Source: a bacterium (GTDB lineage: Bacteria; Desulfobacterota; Desulfobulbia; Desulfobulbales; Desulfobulbaceae). Taken from it: a DNA stretch of 32,242 nucleotides. Below the pieces are notes generated by a model. It searched no databases. It saw nothing but the letters and a program-made list of their open reading frames with translations, and was not told where the DNA came from. This document shows, piece after piece, positions 8,576 through 16,390 of this stretch. Positions within the stretch are counted from its first letter, which is position 1; the number at the start of each line of letters is the position of its first letter. The position numbers and the translations under genes were made by a program. The stretch covers positions 1 to 32,242 of the forward strand of contig JAUNUN010000034.1 in assembly GCA_030538155.1 (NCBI GenBank), written 5' to 3'.

Positions 8576-9703
8576 ATGTCGTCCACCTACCCCCATCTCT
8601 TTTCAGAAATCAACATTCAGGGGCTGAGCCTAAAAAATCGCCTGATCATGGCCCCACTCTACCTGGCCTATGCCGGCGAAGGCGGGCTGGTCAGCGATGC
8701 TATTTTGGAGCACTACCAACTGATGGCCGCAAGCGGGGTTGCCATGGTGGTGGTGGAGAATGCCTCGGTGGATCATCCTCTTGGCAGCGGCTCCAACCGC
8801 ACCCTGTGCGCCGATACGGATGAGGCGCTCGAAGGCCTGAGCCGCCTGGCCCAGACCATCAAGGCGGAAGGGGCCCTTGCCTGTTTGCAGATCAACCATG
8901 CGGGACGTTTTGCCTATGCGACGGAAGATTCCGTCGCACCCTCGGCTATCACCACCTTTGGCCGCCCTTCTCGCGGCATGAGTGTTGATGAAGTCAAAAC
9001 AGTCATTGCCCTTTTCGCGGCAGCCGCGGCCAGGGTTAAGGCAGCCGGTTTTGACATGGTGGAGGTGCATGGCGGCACCGGCTATCTGCTCTCCCAATTC
9101 CTCTCGCCCAGAACCAATCAGCGGGGCGATGCTTATGGCGGCAGCCCGGAAAAGCGGCAGCGCTTGCCCCTTGAAGTGGTGGAAAAAGTGCAGGAAGCAG
9201 TGGGCAGTATGCCGGTTGGTTACCGCTTTCTTGCCGATGAACTCTTGCCCGATGGCCTGCAACTGGAAGACTCCTGCCGATTTGCCCGTAAGCTTGCCGA
9301 AACAGGCATTGCCTATATTTCGGTGATGGGCGGCACCTACGAATCCTGGGCCTTGCCCGAGATCATTCAGCAGTGCAAAGAGCCGGGGCACATGCTTGAT
9401 TTGGCAGCCGGAATTCGGCAAGAGGTACAGGTGCCGGTGGTGGGAGCGGGCCGCATTGCCACGGGTGCTCTTGCCGAAGAGGCGATTGCGACCGGCAAGG
9501 CCGATCTGATTGGCCTTGCCCGAGTGCTGTGGGCTGACCCGCAGTGGCCGCAGAAGGTGCAAGAAGGCCGCGAGGATGCCATCATCCACTGCAATCCGGC
9601 CTGCGGCGATTCCTGCGTCCGCATGATTACCAAGGTGCTGCCCCCTGTTTGCGCCGGCTGGCCTTCTAAGAAGAAAAAGGAGTGGCGGCAAAAACTGGCC
9701 TAG
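8576..9703 (+). CDS. NADH:flavin oxidoreductase, old yellow enzyme family, with C-terminal Cys cluster
   Basis: A 375-residue single TIM-barrel FMN oxidoreductase. It has the N-terminal LKNRLIMAPLYLAYAGEGG, the substrate-binding region QINHAGRF, VEVHGGTGYLLSQFLSPRTNQRGDAYGGS, and the FMN phosphate motif VVGAGRIATGALAEEAI. The C-terminus carries four cysteines spaced C-x3-C-x3-C-x11-C (CNPACGDSC, then PPVC). This resembles the [4Fe-4S] set of 2,4-dienoyl-CoA reductase type enzymes (C-x2-C-x3-C-x11-C), with one extra residue. The FAD/NAD domain of those larger enzymes is missing, so electrons must come from a partner or directly from NAD(P)H. AAGGAG lies seven bases before ATG 8576. The substrate is unknown. 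Confidence 0.9.
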   Translation: MSSTYPHLFSEINIQGLSLKNRLIMAPLYLAYAGEGGLVSDAILEHYQLMAASGVAMVVVENASVDHPLGSGSNRTLCADTDEALEGLSRLAQTIKAEGALACLQINHAGRFAYATEDSVAPSAITTFGRPSRGMSVDEVKTVIALFAAAAARVKAAGFDMVEVHGGTGYLLSQFLSPRTNQRGDAYGGSPEKRQRLPLEVVEKVQEAVGSMPVGYRFLADELLPDGLQLEDSCRFARKLAETGIAYISVMGGTYESWALPEIIQQCKEPGHMLDLAAGIRQEVQVPVVGAGRIATGALAEEAIATGKADLIGLARVLWADPQWPQKVQEGREDAIIHCNPACGDSCVRMITKVLPPVCAGWPSKKKKEWRQKLA

Positions 9704-9740
9704 GCGGGGCAGAGTCGAAAAACCTGTCTTTCGCTTGCAA

Positions 9741-9770
9741 AAACGCCGGCATAATTCCCGGCGTTTCTAT
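9741..9770 (+). terminator. Probable terminator after the oxidoreductase gene
   Basis: AAACGCCGG (9741-9749) pairs with CCGGCGTTT (9758-9766). A short T-rich run follows; the T tract is weak. Confidence 0.5.
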
Positions 9771-9815
9771 TACGTGCATCGTTGCACAAGGGGTGCAGAG
9801 TGTTTGAAAACAAAT

Positions 9816-10796
9816 TTACTTCACCCCGGCCATGATGCCGGCCCCATTGGGCAGGGTAATATCCAGCCGGTGGATGTTGTGCAGCCCGGCCTTTTGCATC
9901 ATGGTGCTGATATCGCCTTCTGAGTAAGATTGGCCTTTAGATGTGCCGATCAGCATGTTGAGGGAAAACAGGGTTGCAAACAGGGGGCCTGCCCGGTTGT
10001 CATCCAAAAGAAAATCCTGAATGAGCAGGATGCCGCCTGCCTCCAGGGCACTTGCGGCCTTGGTTACAATTTCCCGGCAGGACTCCGGCCCTTGGCTGTG
10101 GAGCAGATGCGATACCCAGACCACGTCAAAACCGGTGCCAATGGCATCTACTGTTATGTCGCCGGCGGCAAAACTGATGCGCTCACTCAAGCCAAAGCGG
10201 GCCACGGTTTGTTCGGCAAAGGGCCGAGTAGTGGGATAATCATAAATAACCGCTGACAGTTCCGGGTTTTCCTTACAGAAGTGGATGGCATAGGTGCCGG
10301 GGCCGCCTGCAAGATCGAGCAGGCGCTTGCGGCCATTCAGGTCAATTGCCTTGGCCACACGGGGCGCAAGCTGCATGGCCAGGTTGAACATGCCCATGAG
10401 AAAGCTCTCGCGCACCTTGCCGTCGCTCATGGTTGAGCGGGTGCGCACCGGTTTTCCCGTAAGTACTGCCTGATCAAGCTTGCTCCATCCTTCCACCAGG
10501 TAGTGGTGGTGCATGATGATGTGGCCAAGGTAGTCCGGCGAATCCTTGGTAAGATATTGGGCGCTGAAGGCATTGGCGGCAAAGATCTCGCCTTTTTTCT
10601 CCAGAAGATTGAGGCTGCAAAGCGCATTGAGGAGCATGGCGAGCGCCCGGCTGTCTGCCTGGAGCAGTTGTGCCAGTTCCGTGGCTGTTTGCGGTTTGTG
10701 TGCCGGCGGGCTGAACAGATCGAGCTTGACCCCGACATGGATGGCGCCGGTAGTCCAGAAGGCGCCGGATAGTTTCAAAAGTTCTGCAACATTCAT
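9816..10796 (-). CDS. SAM-dependent O-methyltransferase (acetylserotonin/caffeate OMT-like)
   Basis: About 326 residues in the two-part layout of the plant/bacterial O-methyltransferase-2 family. The N-terminal winged-helix dimerisation domain (ATELAQLLQADSRALAMLLNAL) has the SLNLLEKKGEIFAANAFSAQYL region. The Rossmann methyltransferase domain has the SAM loop LLDLAGGPGTYAIHF and VVWVSHLLHSQ. A His occurs at the usual general-base area but the catalytic role is not proven here. I chose ATG 10796 (MNVAELLKLSG) because it matches the family start; the frame stays open 40 codons further upstream without support. Such enzymes in anaerobes act on small acceptors, often in cofactor or natural-product pathways. 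No clustered partner gene is seen. Confidence 0.85.
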   Translation of the reverse strand: MNVAELLKLSGAFWTTGAIHVGVKLDLFSPPAHKPQTATELAQLLQADSRALAMLLNALCSLNLLEKKGEIFAANAFSAQYLTKDSPDYLGHIIMHHHYLVEGWSKLDQAVLTGKPVRTRSTMSDGKVRESFLMGMFNLAMQLAPRVAKAIDLNGRKRLLDLAGGPGTYAIHFCKENPELSAVIYDYPTTRPFAEQTVARFGLSERISFAAGDITVDAIGTGFDVVWVSHLLHSQGPESCREIVTKAASALEAGGILLIQDFLLDDNRAGPLFATLFSLNMLIGTSKGQSYSEGDISTMMQKAGLHNIHRLDITLPNGAGIMAGVK

Positions 10797-11004
10797 TGTT
10801 CCACCCTGTGGTTGTATTGGTGTGATCTGAAACAGGCTGAGACGGCATACCAGGTTACAACAGATAGGTTGCAGCAAACAGGCTATTTGCCCGCGCAACC
10901 TTTCTTCCCGGCACAACGATGTTTATTCTCAAGAGAACACGTTAGAAGCCGTCAACGCCTCGCGCGTTCCACCCATCAGTAACCCTATTTCAAGGAGGTA
11001 TGCC

Positions 11005-11973
11005 ATGAAACAATCTTTTGCCGTCCTGTTTGCCCTGCTCATGCTGGCCGGCCTGATCCCGTTTGCCCAGGCAAAAGCACCGCCGGCTCAGAGCCAGGTG
11101 CCGGGATATTTTCACATGCAACTGGGCGCATTTGAGATCACCGCCCTGCACGACGGCGCGCTCACCATGGATGCCAAGCTTTTAAGCAATATCGAGGCCG
11201 GTGAAATTGAACAACTGACCGGCCGCATGTTTGTTGATTACCCGGCCATACCGGGCACCGTAAACGCCTATCTCATCAACACCGGTGAGCAGCTGGTGCT
11301 GGTGGATGCCGGCGCAAGCAAGGCCTTCAACCCTAATCTGGGCAATCTTTTGGCAAACCTCAAGGCTGCCGGATACAGCCCGGATCAGGTGGATACCATT
11401 CTCCTTACCCATCAGCACCCCGACCATGTCGGCGCGCTGACCGATAGCGAGGGCAAGGCGGTGTTTGCCAAGGCCAAGGTCTTCACGGCCCAGAAAGAAA
11501 ACGACTACTGGCTGGCCAAGGATGCGCTGGACAAAGCCCCAGCCGAGAAACAGCCCATGTTCCAAACCGCGCAACGTGCCGCAGCCCCCTATGTGAGCAC
11601 AAAGCAGTGGCATACCTTTGCAGATGATGCGGCCCTGGTGGAAGGCATCAAGCCTGTGGCCGCCTATGGCCATACCCCCGGTCACACCGGCTATCTGGTT
11701 GAATCGCAAGGTAAAAGCCTTTTTATCTGGGGCGATGTGGTGCACGTGCATGCGGTGCAATTTGCCCGGCCAGGCGCTGCCATGGCCTTTGATGTGGATC
11801 AGAACATGGCCGTGGAAACCCGGCACAAGGTGATGCAGCAAATGGCAGGCGACAAGGTGCTGGTTGCCGGTATGCACCTGCCCTTCCCCGGCCTTGGCCA
11901 TGTACGCATGGATGCGGAGAACAGCTATTCTTGGGTGCCGGTGGAGTTTCAGCCCTATCCGGCAGCGAAGTAG
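11005..11973 (+). CDS. Exported metallo-beta-lactamase-fold hydrolase, methyl parathion hydrolase-like
   Basis: 322 residues with a clear signal peptide (MKQSFAVLFALLMLAGLIPF, cleavage after AQA near residue 23), so it acts in the periplasm. The binuclear metal motif is THQHPDHVG (H136, H138, D140, H141), followed by GHTPGHTGYLVES and SLFIWGDVVHVHAVQF. The overall pattern, with an extended N-terminus (QVPGYFHMQLGAFEITALHDG), resembles the methyl-parathion-hydrolase group rather than glyoxalase II. The true substrate may be a lactone or ester. The Shine-Dalgarno AAGGAGG is strong and correctly spaced. It is divergent from the O-methyltransferase gene. Confidence 0.9.
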   Translation: MKQSFAVLFALLMLAGLIPFAQAKAPPAQSQVPGYFHMQLGAFEITALHDGALTMDAKLLSNIEAGEIEQLTGRMFVDYPAIPGTVNAYLINTGEQLVLVDAGASKAFNPNLGNLLANLKAAGYSPDQVDTILLTHQHPDHVGALTDSEGKAVFAKAKVFTAQKENDYWLAKDALDKAPAEKQPMFQTAQRAAAPYVSTKQWHTFADDAALVEGIKPVAAYGHTPGHTGYLVESQGKSLFIWGDVVHVHAVQFARPGAAMAFDVDQNMAVETRHKVMQQMAGDKVLVAGMHLPFPGLGHVRMDAENSYSWVPVEFQPYPAAK

Positions 11974-12376
11974 GCGATCCAAGCGCACGCCTGCTGTTGC
12001 TTTTCTGCAATTAAACCGAAAGGCAACAAAATATTCTATTATCCTGAGCCTGCACACCTCACCAATGTACAGGCTCATTTACCATGTAGAGCACCCCTGT
12101 TGCTTATTGGCAGTACCGGCAACAGGCTTTCCTCAAGGCAGGCTGAGTCTAACTTTTGTGCCTGCCGGCTACCTTTTTTCGTCGATCATTCCTGGCTTAT
12201 CGCCGAATATGTAGGCAGTATCTGGCCCTTAGCTCTGTATGCTACGGTGCTTTGCGTATTGTTGTCACTTAAGCAAGGCGGTATAAGATCAATATACAGA
12301 AGAGGCTGCAGCACCGTTTTCATCAGCCCTCATCGATTTGCACCCCGCTGCACGAAACTTCACGCAAGGTGAGCCA
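11974..12376. other. Intergenic region, nothing recognised
   Basis: About 400 bp upstream of the cardiolipin synthase gene. It has short open frames without family signals and no convincing promoter pair or repeat. Confidence 0.4.
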
Positions 12377-13642
12377 ATGTTTTGGACAATTGTCATCACT
12401 GTTTTGATCACTGTTTTGCTGACCTTTATCGGCATGAACTTTGCCCTGCCGGAAAAAAAGCTACAGCGCAAACTGGACAGGCTCTACGGCATGTCTGATC
12501 CACAGTTTTCCCGGGAAATGGGAGTCATGCTCGGGCCCGCAGTCACCGCAGGCAACAGTATTCAGCACCTGAACAATGGCGATGAGATCTTTCCCGCTAT
12601 GCTGAAATCCATCCGCAGCGCGCAAAAGACCATCACCTTTGAAACCTATATCTACTGGACCGGAGAGATCGGTAAGGAATTTGCCGAGGCCCTGGCCGAA
12701 CGCGCTCAGGCCGGAGTGCGGGTGCAGGTACTGCTGGATTGGGCCGGCAGCATGAAGATGGATGATGACTTGCTCGATTTCATTAGAACAAGCGGGGTGC
12801 GCGTGCACCGCTACCGGCCCCTGCGCTGGTACCACCTTAACCGTCTCAACAACCGCACCCACCGGAAAATCCTGGTGGTGGACGGCAAAGTGGCCTTTAC
12901 CGGCGGAGTGGGCATTGCCGATATATGGATGGGCAATGCGCAAGACGAAGATCACTGGCGCGATATCCATTTTCGCATGGAGGGGCCGGTGGTATCACAG
13001 GTGCAGGCGGCCTTCAACGATAACTGGATCAAAACCACGGGTGAAGTCCTGCACGGCGAGGAATTCTTTCCTTCGCAGGACAAGGTGGGCGATACCTGGG
13101 CCCACGTGTTCATTAGTTCGCCTGCGGGCGGCAGCGAAAACATGCAACTCATGTACATGCTCACCATAACCGCCGCGGAAAAGAGCATCGATCTGCAGGC
13201 CGCCTACTTTGTGCCGGATGAGCTGATCGTCAACACCCTGTTGGCGGCTGTGGAGCGCGGGGTACGCATCCGCATCATGGTGCCGGACAGGCACATCGAC
13301 CAGCAGATGGTGCGCTTTGTTTCCAAGGCGCTCTGGGGTGATTTTCTTCGGAAAGGGGTGGAAATACACACCTTTGAACCCACGATGATGCACAACAAGA
13401 TGCTCATTATCGACGAGTATCTGGTTTCCGTGGGCTCCACCAACTTCGATATGCGCTCCTTCCACCTCAATGACGAGGCAAGCCTGAATGTGTACGATAA
13501 AACCTTTGCCCGGAAGATGACCGAAATCTTCGAGCAGGACATAGAGCGCTGCCGCCACTACGACTATGCCATGTGGCGCAAGCGATCGCTCCGGCAAAGG
13601 ATATTGGAGAAGATCTTTTTGCCTATCAAATCACAGTTATAA
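12377..13642 (+). CDS. cls: Cardiolipin synthase / phospholipase D-family protein
   Basis: 421 residues with one N-terminal membrane segment (FWTIVITVLITVLLTFIGMNF) and two PLD domains. The HKD motifs are HRKILVVDGKVAFTGG (H162) and HNKMLIIDEYLVSVGSTNFD (H339). ClsA/ClsB-like enzymes join two phosphatidylglycerols, or PG with another phospholipid, to make cardiolipin at the inner membrane. One TM segment instead of two suggests a ClsB/YwiE-like subtype; the exact donor is not decided by sequence. ATG 12377 is chosen because AAGGTGAG lies just upstream; the frame is open further 5'. Confidence 0.93.
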   Translation: MFWTIVITVLITVLLTFIGMNFALPEKKLQRKLDRLYGMSDPQFSREMGVMLGPAVTAGNSIQHLNNGDEIFPAMLKSIRSAQKTITFETYIYWTGEIGKEFAEALAERAQAGVRVQVLLDWAGSMKMDDDLLDFIRTSGVRVHRYRPLRWYHLNRLNNRTHRKILVVDGKVAFTGGVGIADIWMGNAQDEDHWRDIHFRMEGPVVSQVQAAFNDNWIKTTGEVLHGEEFFPSQDKVGDTWAHVFISSPAGGSENMQLMYMLTITAAEKSIDLQAAYFVPDELIVNTLLAAVERGVRIRIMVPDRHIDQQMVRFVSKALWGDFLRKGVEIHTFEPTMMHNKMLIIDEYLVSVGSTNFDMRSFHLNDEASLNVYDKTFARKMTEIFEQDIERCRHYDYAMWRKRSLRQRILEKIFLPIKSQL

Positions 13643-13647
13643 TGAGT

Positions 13648-13670
13648 GCGGCGCGCCCTGCGCCGCTTCC
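13648..13670 (+). terminator. Possible terminator after cls
   Basis: GCGGCGC (13648-13654) pairs perfectly with GCGCCGC (13660-13666) with a 5-nt loop, but only a pyrimidine-rich tail follows, so termination may be weak. Confidence 0.4.
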
Positions 13671-13840
13671 CTTCCGTATGAAGGGCAGAATAAGACCTTG
13701 CCATTTCTTCTTTGTGTGAGTATAATTTTTTGTTCAGCAATTCATAGCATTTTCTTTTTTGATATCCAGTGCTAACTGGTTTATCCCTTGATACCTCAAA
13801 AGTTCATGCTGATACAAAATCCACCGCCCAGGGGGAAGGC

Positions 13841-14107
13841 ATGAAACTTTTCATCGGTAACCTGCCGTACGCCATCACTGAATCTGATCTATCCGAACTC
13901 TGCTCCGAATTTGGCGAAGTTGTCAGCGCCAAACTGGTGCGGGATCCTTTCAGCGGTCAGCCAAAGGGTTTTGCTTTTGTTGAAATGCTGAACCGTTCCG
14001 TGGGCCACAAAGTAATGGAAGGCCTGAACGGCAAGGAGTACAAACATCGGGAGCTGGTCTGCAACGAGGCAAAACCTCAGAAGAAACGGGGGCGCTACAA
14101 CCGCTAG
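13841..14107 (+). CDS. RNA-recognition-motif (RRM) protein
   Basis: 88 residues forming a single RRM. RNP2 is LFIGNLPY (residues 3-10) and RNP1 is KGFAFVEM. The tail is short and basic (KPQKKRGRYNR). Bacterial single-RRM proteins of this type bind single-stranded RNA and are often cold-inducible. ATG 13841 is preceded by GGGGGAAGG. The gene lies about 140 bp ahead of a DEAD-box helicase and 1.6 kb ahead of a cold-shock protein, which suggests a common role in RNA structure control. Confidence 0.93.
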   Translation: MKLFIGNLPYAITESDLSELCSEFGEVVSAKLVRDPFSGQPKGFAFVEMLNRSVGHKVMEGLNGKEYKHRELVCNEAKPQKKRGRYNR

Positions 14108-14248
14108 TCATGCCTGCGCATGCTTGGCTGTGTACGGCCGTCATCTTTCCTGCATCATTTATTTTTCAGTCAGAACATTTCAACCGGTACAGACCATTGC
14201 GTGTTTTCGCGTAATGCCGGCCACTCTGGTTCTGCAATAAGGACATCT

Positions 14249-15610
14249 GTGAATTTTTCGAATTTTTCTTTGCACCACCGGATTGCCTCGGCAATCGAGC
14301 GCAGTGGCTTTACCGAGGCCACTCCCATTCAAGCACAGGCCATTCCGCCTGTTTTGGCAGGTCGGGACGTTATCGGCCTGGCCCAAACCGGCACCGGCAA
14401 AACAGCAGCCTACATGTTGCCGCTTTTGCACCGGCTGATTCAGGCAAAGGGCAGAGATCCGCGCGCCCTGGTCCTGGCTCCGACTAGAGAACTGGCCGAG
14501 CAGATCACCGCCTTTACCATCAGCATCATCCAAGGTACGCATCTGCGCGCCATGGCCATTTACGGCGGGGTGAGCAAGCAAGCCCAGATCGAGCGCATCA
14601 AGCGCGGGGTTGATATTGTTATCGCCTGCCCCGGCCGCATGCTCGACATCATGAACGATCGTGCCATCAGCCTCAAACAGGTTGAATGCCTGGTGCTCGA
14701 CGAGGCGGATCACATGTTCGACCAGGGTTTTTTACCGGATCTGCGCCGCATTGCCCGACAACTACCGCTCAAAAAGCAGACGCTCATCTTCTCCGCCACC
14801 ATGCCGGATGCCATCAGTTCTCTGGTGGAAGACATCCTGCAAGACCCGGTGCGGGTACAGATCAGCCCGAACCGCTCGGTTGAGGCTATTTCTCATCGCC
14901 TCTATGCCCTCAAGCAAACCGAAAAAACACCGCTTCTGGTGCAGCTTTTGCGTGATGAGGCTATGCAGTCGGCCCTGGTCTTCACCCGCACCAAGCACAA
15001 GGCCAAGAGCCTGGCAGCCAAACTGGCGCATGCCGGTTTTGACGCTACCTCCTTGCAGGGCAATCTTTCCCAGAACATGCGCAAACAGGCCGTGGACGGC
15101 TTCAAGAGCGGCAGGTTCAAGGTGCTGGTAGCAACGGATATCGCTGCCCGCGGTATTGATATTGCCGGTATCTCCCATGTAATCAACTACGACATGCCGG
15201 ACACCACCGAAGCCTATATCCATCGCACCGGCCGCACCGGCCGCGCCAGCCTGAGCGGCGAGGCAGTGAGTTTTGCTACCCGTGATGATATCTACCTGGT
15301 CAAACGCATCGAACGGAGCCTGCCCAGGGCCATGCAGCGCTGCGAGACCGGTGTATTGATTGCAGAAGACGCAGGCTCGCATGAAAGCGCGAGACCGGAG
15401 CGCGACCAGTTTCGCCATACGAACCGCGCAGGCCGTACTGCAAACCGTGCAAGCCATGCGAGCGACGCCACTGAAAAAACAGGCAATACAGGCAGAAGCC
15501 GCAGGAACGGCTTCCGGCCGGGAAGCTCAGGCAATGCGGCACACGCAGGCGGGCGCAAACCCGGCAGCAACCGCCGAGCTGGTGGCGCACCCGCTCAAGC
15601 CAAACGCTAG
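14249..15610 (+). CDS. rhlE: DEAD-box ATP-dependent RNA helicase (RhlE-like)
   Basis: About 453 residues from GTG 14249, which has AAGGA seven bases upstream and yields the family start VNFSNFSLHHRIASAIERSGF. An ATG at 14120 is in frame but adds an unsupported leader. Motifs in order: Q motif (TPIQAQAI), AQTGTGKT (45-52), PTRELAEQI, DEAD (about 151), SAT, and HRTGRTGRA (about 325). The last 70 or so residues are an Arg/Gly/Ala/Asn-rich low-complexity tail, as in RhlE/DeaD proteins, which helps RNA binding. It unwinds RNA duplexes during ribosome assembly or cold stress. Confidence 0.93.
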   Translation: MNFSNFSLHHRIASAIERSGFTEATPIQAQAIPPVLAGRDVIGLAQTGTGKTAAYMLPLLHRLIQAKGRDPRALVLAPTRELAEQITAFTISIIQGTHLRAMAIYGGVSKQAQIERIKRGVDIVIACPGRMLDIMNDRAISLKQVECLVLDEADHMFDQGFLPDLRRIARQLPLKKQTLIFSATMPDAISSLVEDILQDPVRVQISPNRSVEAISHRLYALKQTEKTPLLVQLLRDEAMQSALVFTRTKHKAKSLAAKLAHAGFDATSLQGNLSQNMRKQAVDGFKSGRFKVLVATDIAARGIDIAGISHVINYDMPDTTEAYIHRTGRTGRASLSGEAVSFATRDDIYLVKRIERSLPRAMQRCETGVLIAEDAGSHESARPERDQFRHTNRAGRTANRASHASDATEKTGNTGRSRRNGFRPGSSGNAAHAGGRKPGSNRRAGGAPAQAKR

Positions 15611-15729
15611 AAACGTCAGAATTTGTTTAACTCTTGAACGCAGGCCGCGTTCAAAAAATCCGCTTTCATGGTGAGGGCGGATTGTTCACACCAGCGCCCA
15701 AGGCGCATTTGCACCCAAGGTACAGCAAC

Positions 15730-15930
15730 ATGATGAATGGAACAGTAAAGTGGTTTAATGACTCAAAAGGTTTCGGCTTTATCGCCCGTGATGATGGACA
15801 GGATGTCTTTGTGCACCACTCGGCAATTCAGGCCCAGGGCTTTAAATCACTGAGTGAAGGTGAACGGGTCAGTTTTGAGGTGGTTGACGGACCTAAGGGG
15901 CCGTCTGCCGCCAATGTGGTCAAGCTGTAA
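15730..15930 (+). CDS. cspA: Cold-shock protein (CspA family)
   Basis: 66 residues of one cold-shock domain: [18 protein letters not shown] (RNP1 KGFGFI), then DVFVHHSAI (RNP2) and a [16 protein letters not shown] end. It is a cytosolic RNA/ssDNA chaperone. Either of two adjacent ATG codons (15730, 15733) could start it. A strong terminator follows directly. Confidence 0.95.
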   Translation: MMNGTVKWFNDSKGFGFIARDDGQDVFVHHSAIQAQGFKSLSEGERVSFEVVDGPKGPSAANVVKL

Positions 15931-15951
15931 TCGTACCCTGCTTTGTTTTAT

Positions 15952-15984
15952 AAGGGGTTCTGCTGATGGCAGAACCCCTTTTTT
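15952..15984 (+). terminator. Rho-independent terminator after the cold-shock gene
   Basis: A perfect 12-bp stem, AAGGGGTTCTGC with GCAGAACCCCTT, around a 5-nt loop (15964-15968), and a continuing T run. Confidence 0.9.
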
Positions 15985-16012
15985 GTATCTATATTTCACA
16001 GGTGGAGGATTT

Positions 16013-16168
16013 GTGGCCAGGAAGACCAATTACCAGCAGGAAAAGAGACGGCGTGAACTGGAAAAACAGAAGAAAAAAGAACTGAAAAAGACACGTAAGC
16101 AACAGCAGCAGGATCAGGACGAAGTGAATGATGAAAAGGGAGAGCAGGACGGGACTGTTGCTGAATAG
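16013..16168 (+). CDS. Small Lys/Glu/Gln-rich charged protein
   Basis: 51 residues from GTG 16013 with a strong GGTGGAGGA site upstream. Residues 5-33 are almost entirely Lys, Arg, Glu and Gln (NYQQEKRRRELEKQKKKEL), which predicts a long basic helix, and the tail is acidic. Small proteins of this look follow cold-shock or helicase genes in several proteobacteria, so a nucleic-acid or ribosome-associated role is possible. No function is established. The preceding terminator suggests readthrough or its own promoter. Confidence 0.7.
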   Translation: MARKTNYQQEKRRRELEKQKKKELKKTRKQQQQDQDEVNDEKGEQDGTVAE

Positions 16169-16240
16169 CACGCAGTTTGTGCGATCAAAAAACAGGCTCT
16201 AGCTCATGCACGGTCCATGAACGAAACAACTTGCCTACAT

Positions 16241-16259
16241 GCTAATAGTTATTATTTGC
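16241..16259 (+). promoter_or_regulatory. Possible Fur/PerR-type operator
   Basis: GCTAATAGTTATTATTTGC contains the palindrome TAATA-GT-TATTA and agrees with the 19-bp Fur box at about 12 positions. It lies immediately upstream of the catalase -35 box, where a peroxide or iron regulator would act. Confidence 0.35.
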
Positions 16260-16260
16260 A

Positions 16261-16289
16261 TTGACACCCGGCAAGGTCTCTTTTATATT
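16261..16289 (+). promoter_or_regulatory. Sigma70-type promoter of the catalase gene
   Basis: TTGACA (16261-16266), a 17-bp spacer and TATATT (16284-16289), preceded by AT-rich DNA. Initiation is predicted near 16296, giving a leader of about 95 nt. Confidence 0.75.
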
Positions 16290-16390
16290 CGCTTCAGTTG
16301 AGTTAAAAAGCAGGAAAGCTGTGTGAGGTAGTATAAACTGCCTAATAGGAGCGACCCTCGCATCATCCCCAAAACCTTCAGGAGACGATT

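Noticed and set aside
8630..9691. A 353-codon minus-strand frame opposite the oxidoreductase gene
   Set aside because: The plus strand has clear OYE motifs and a ribosome site; the antisense product has no recognisable domain.
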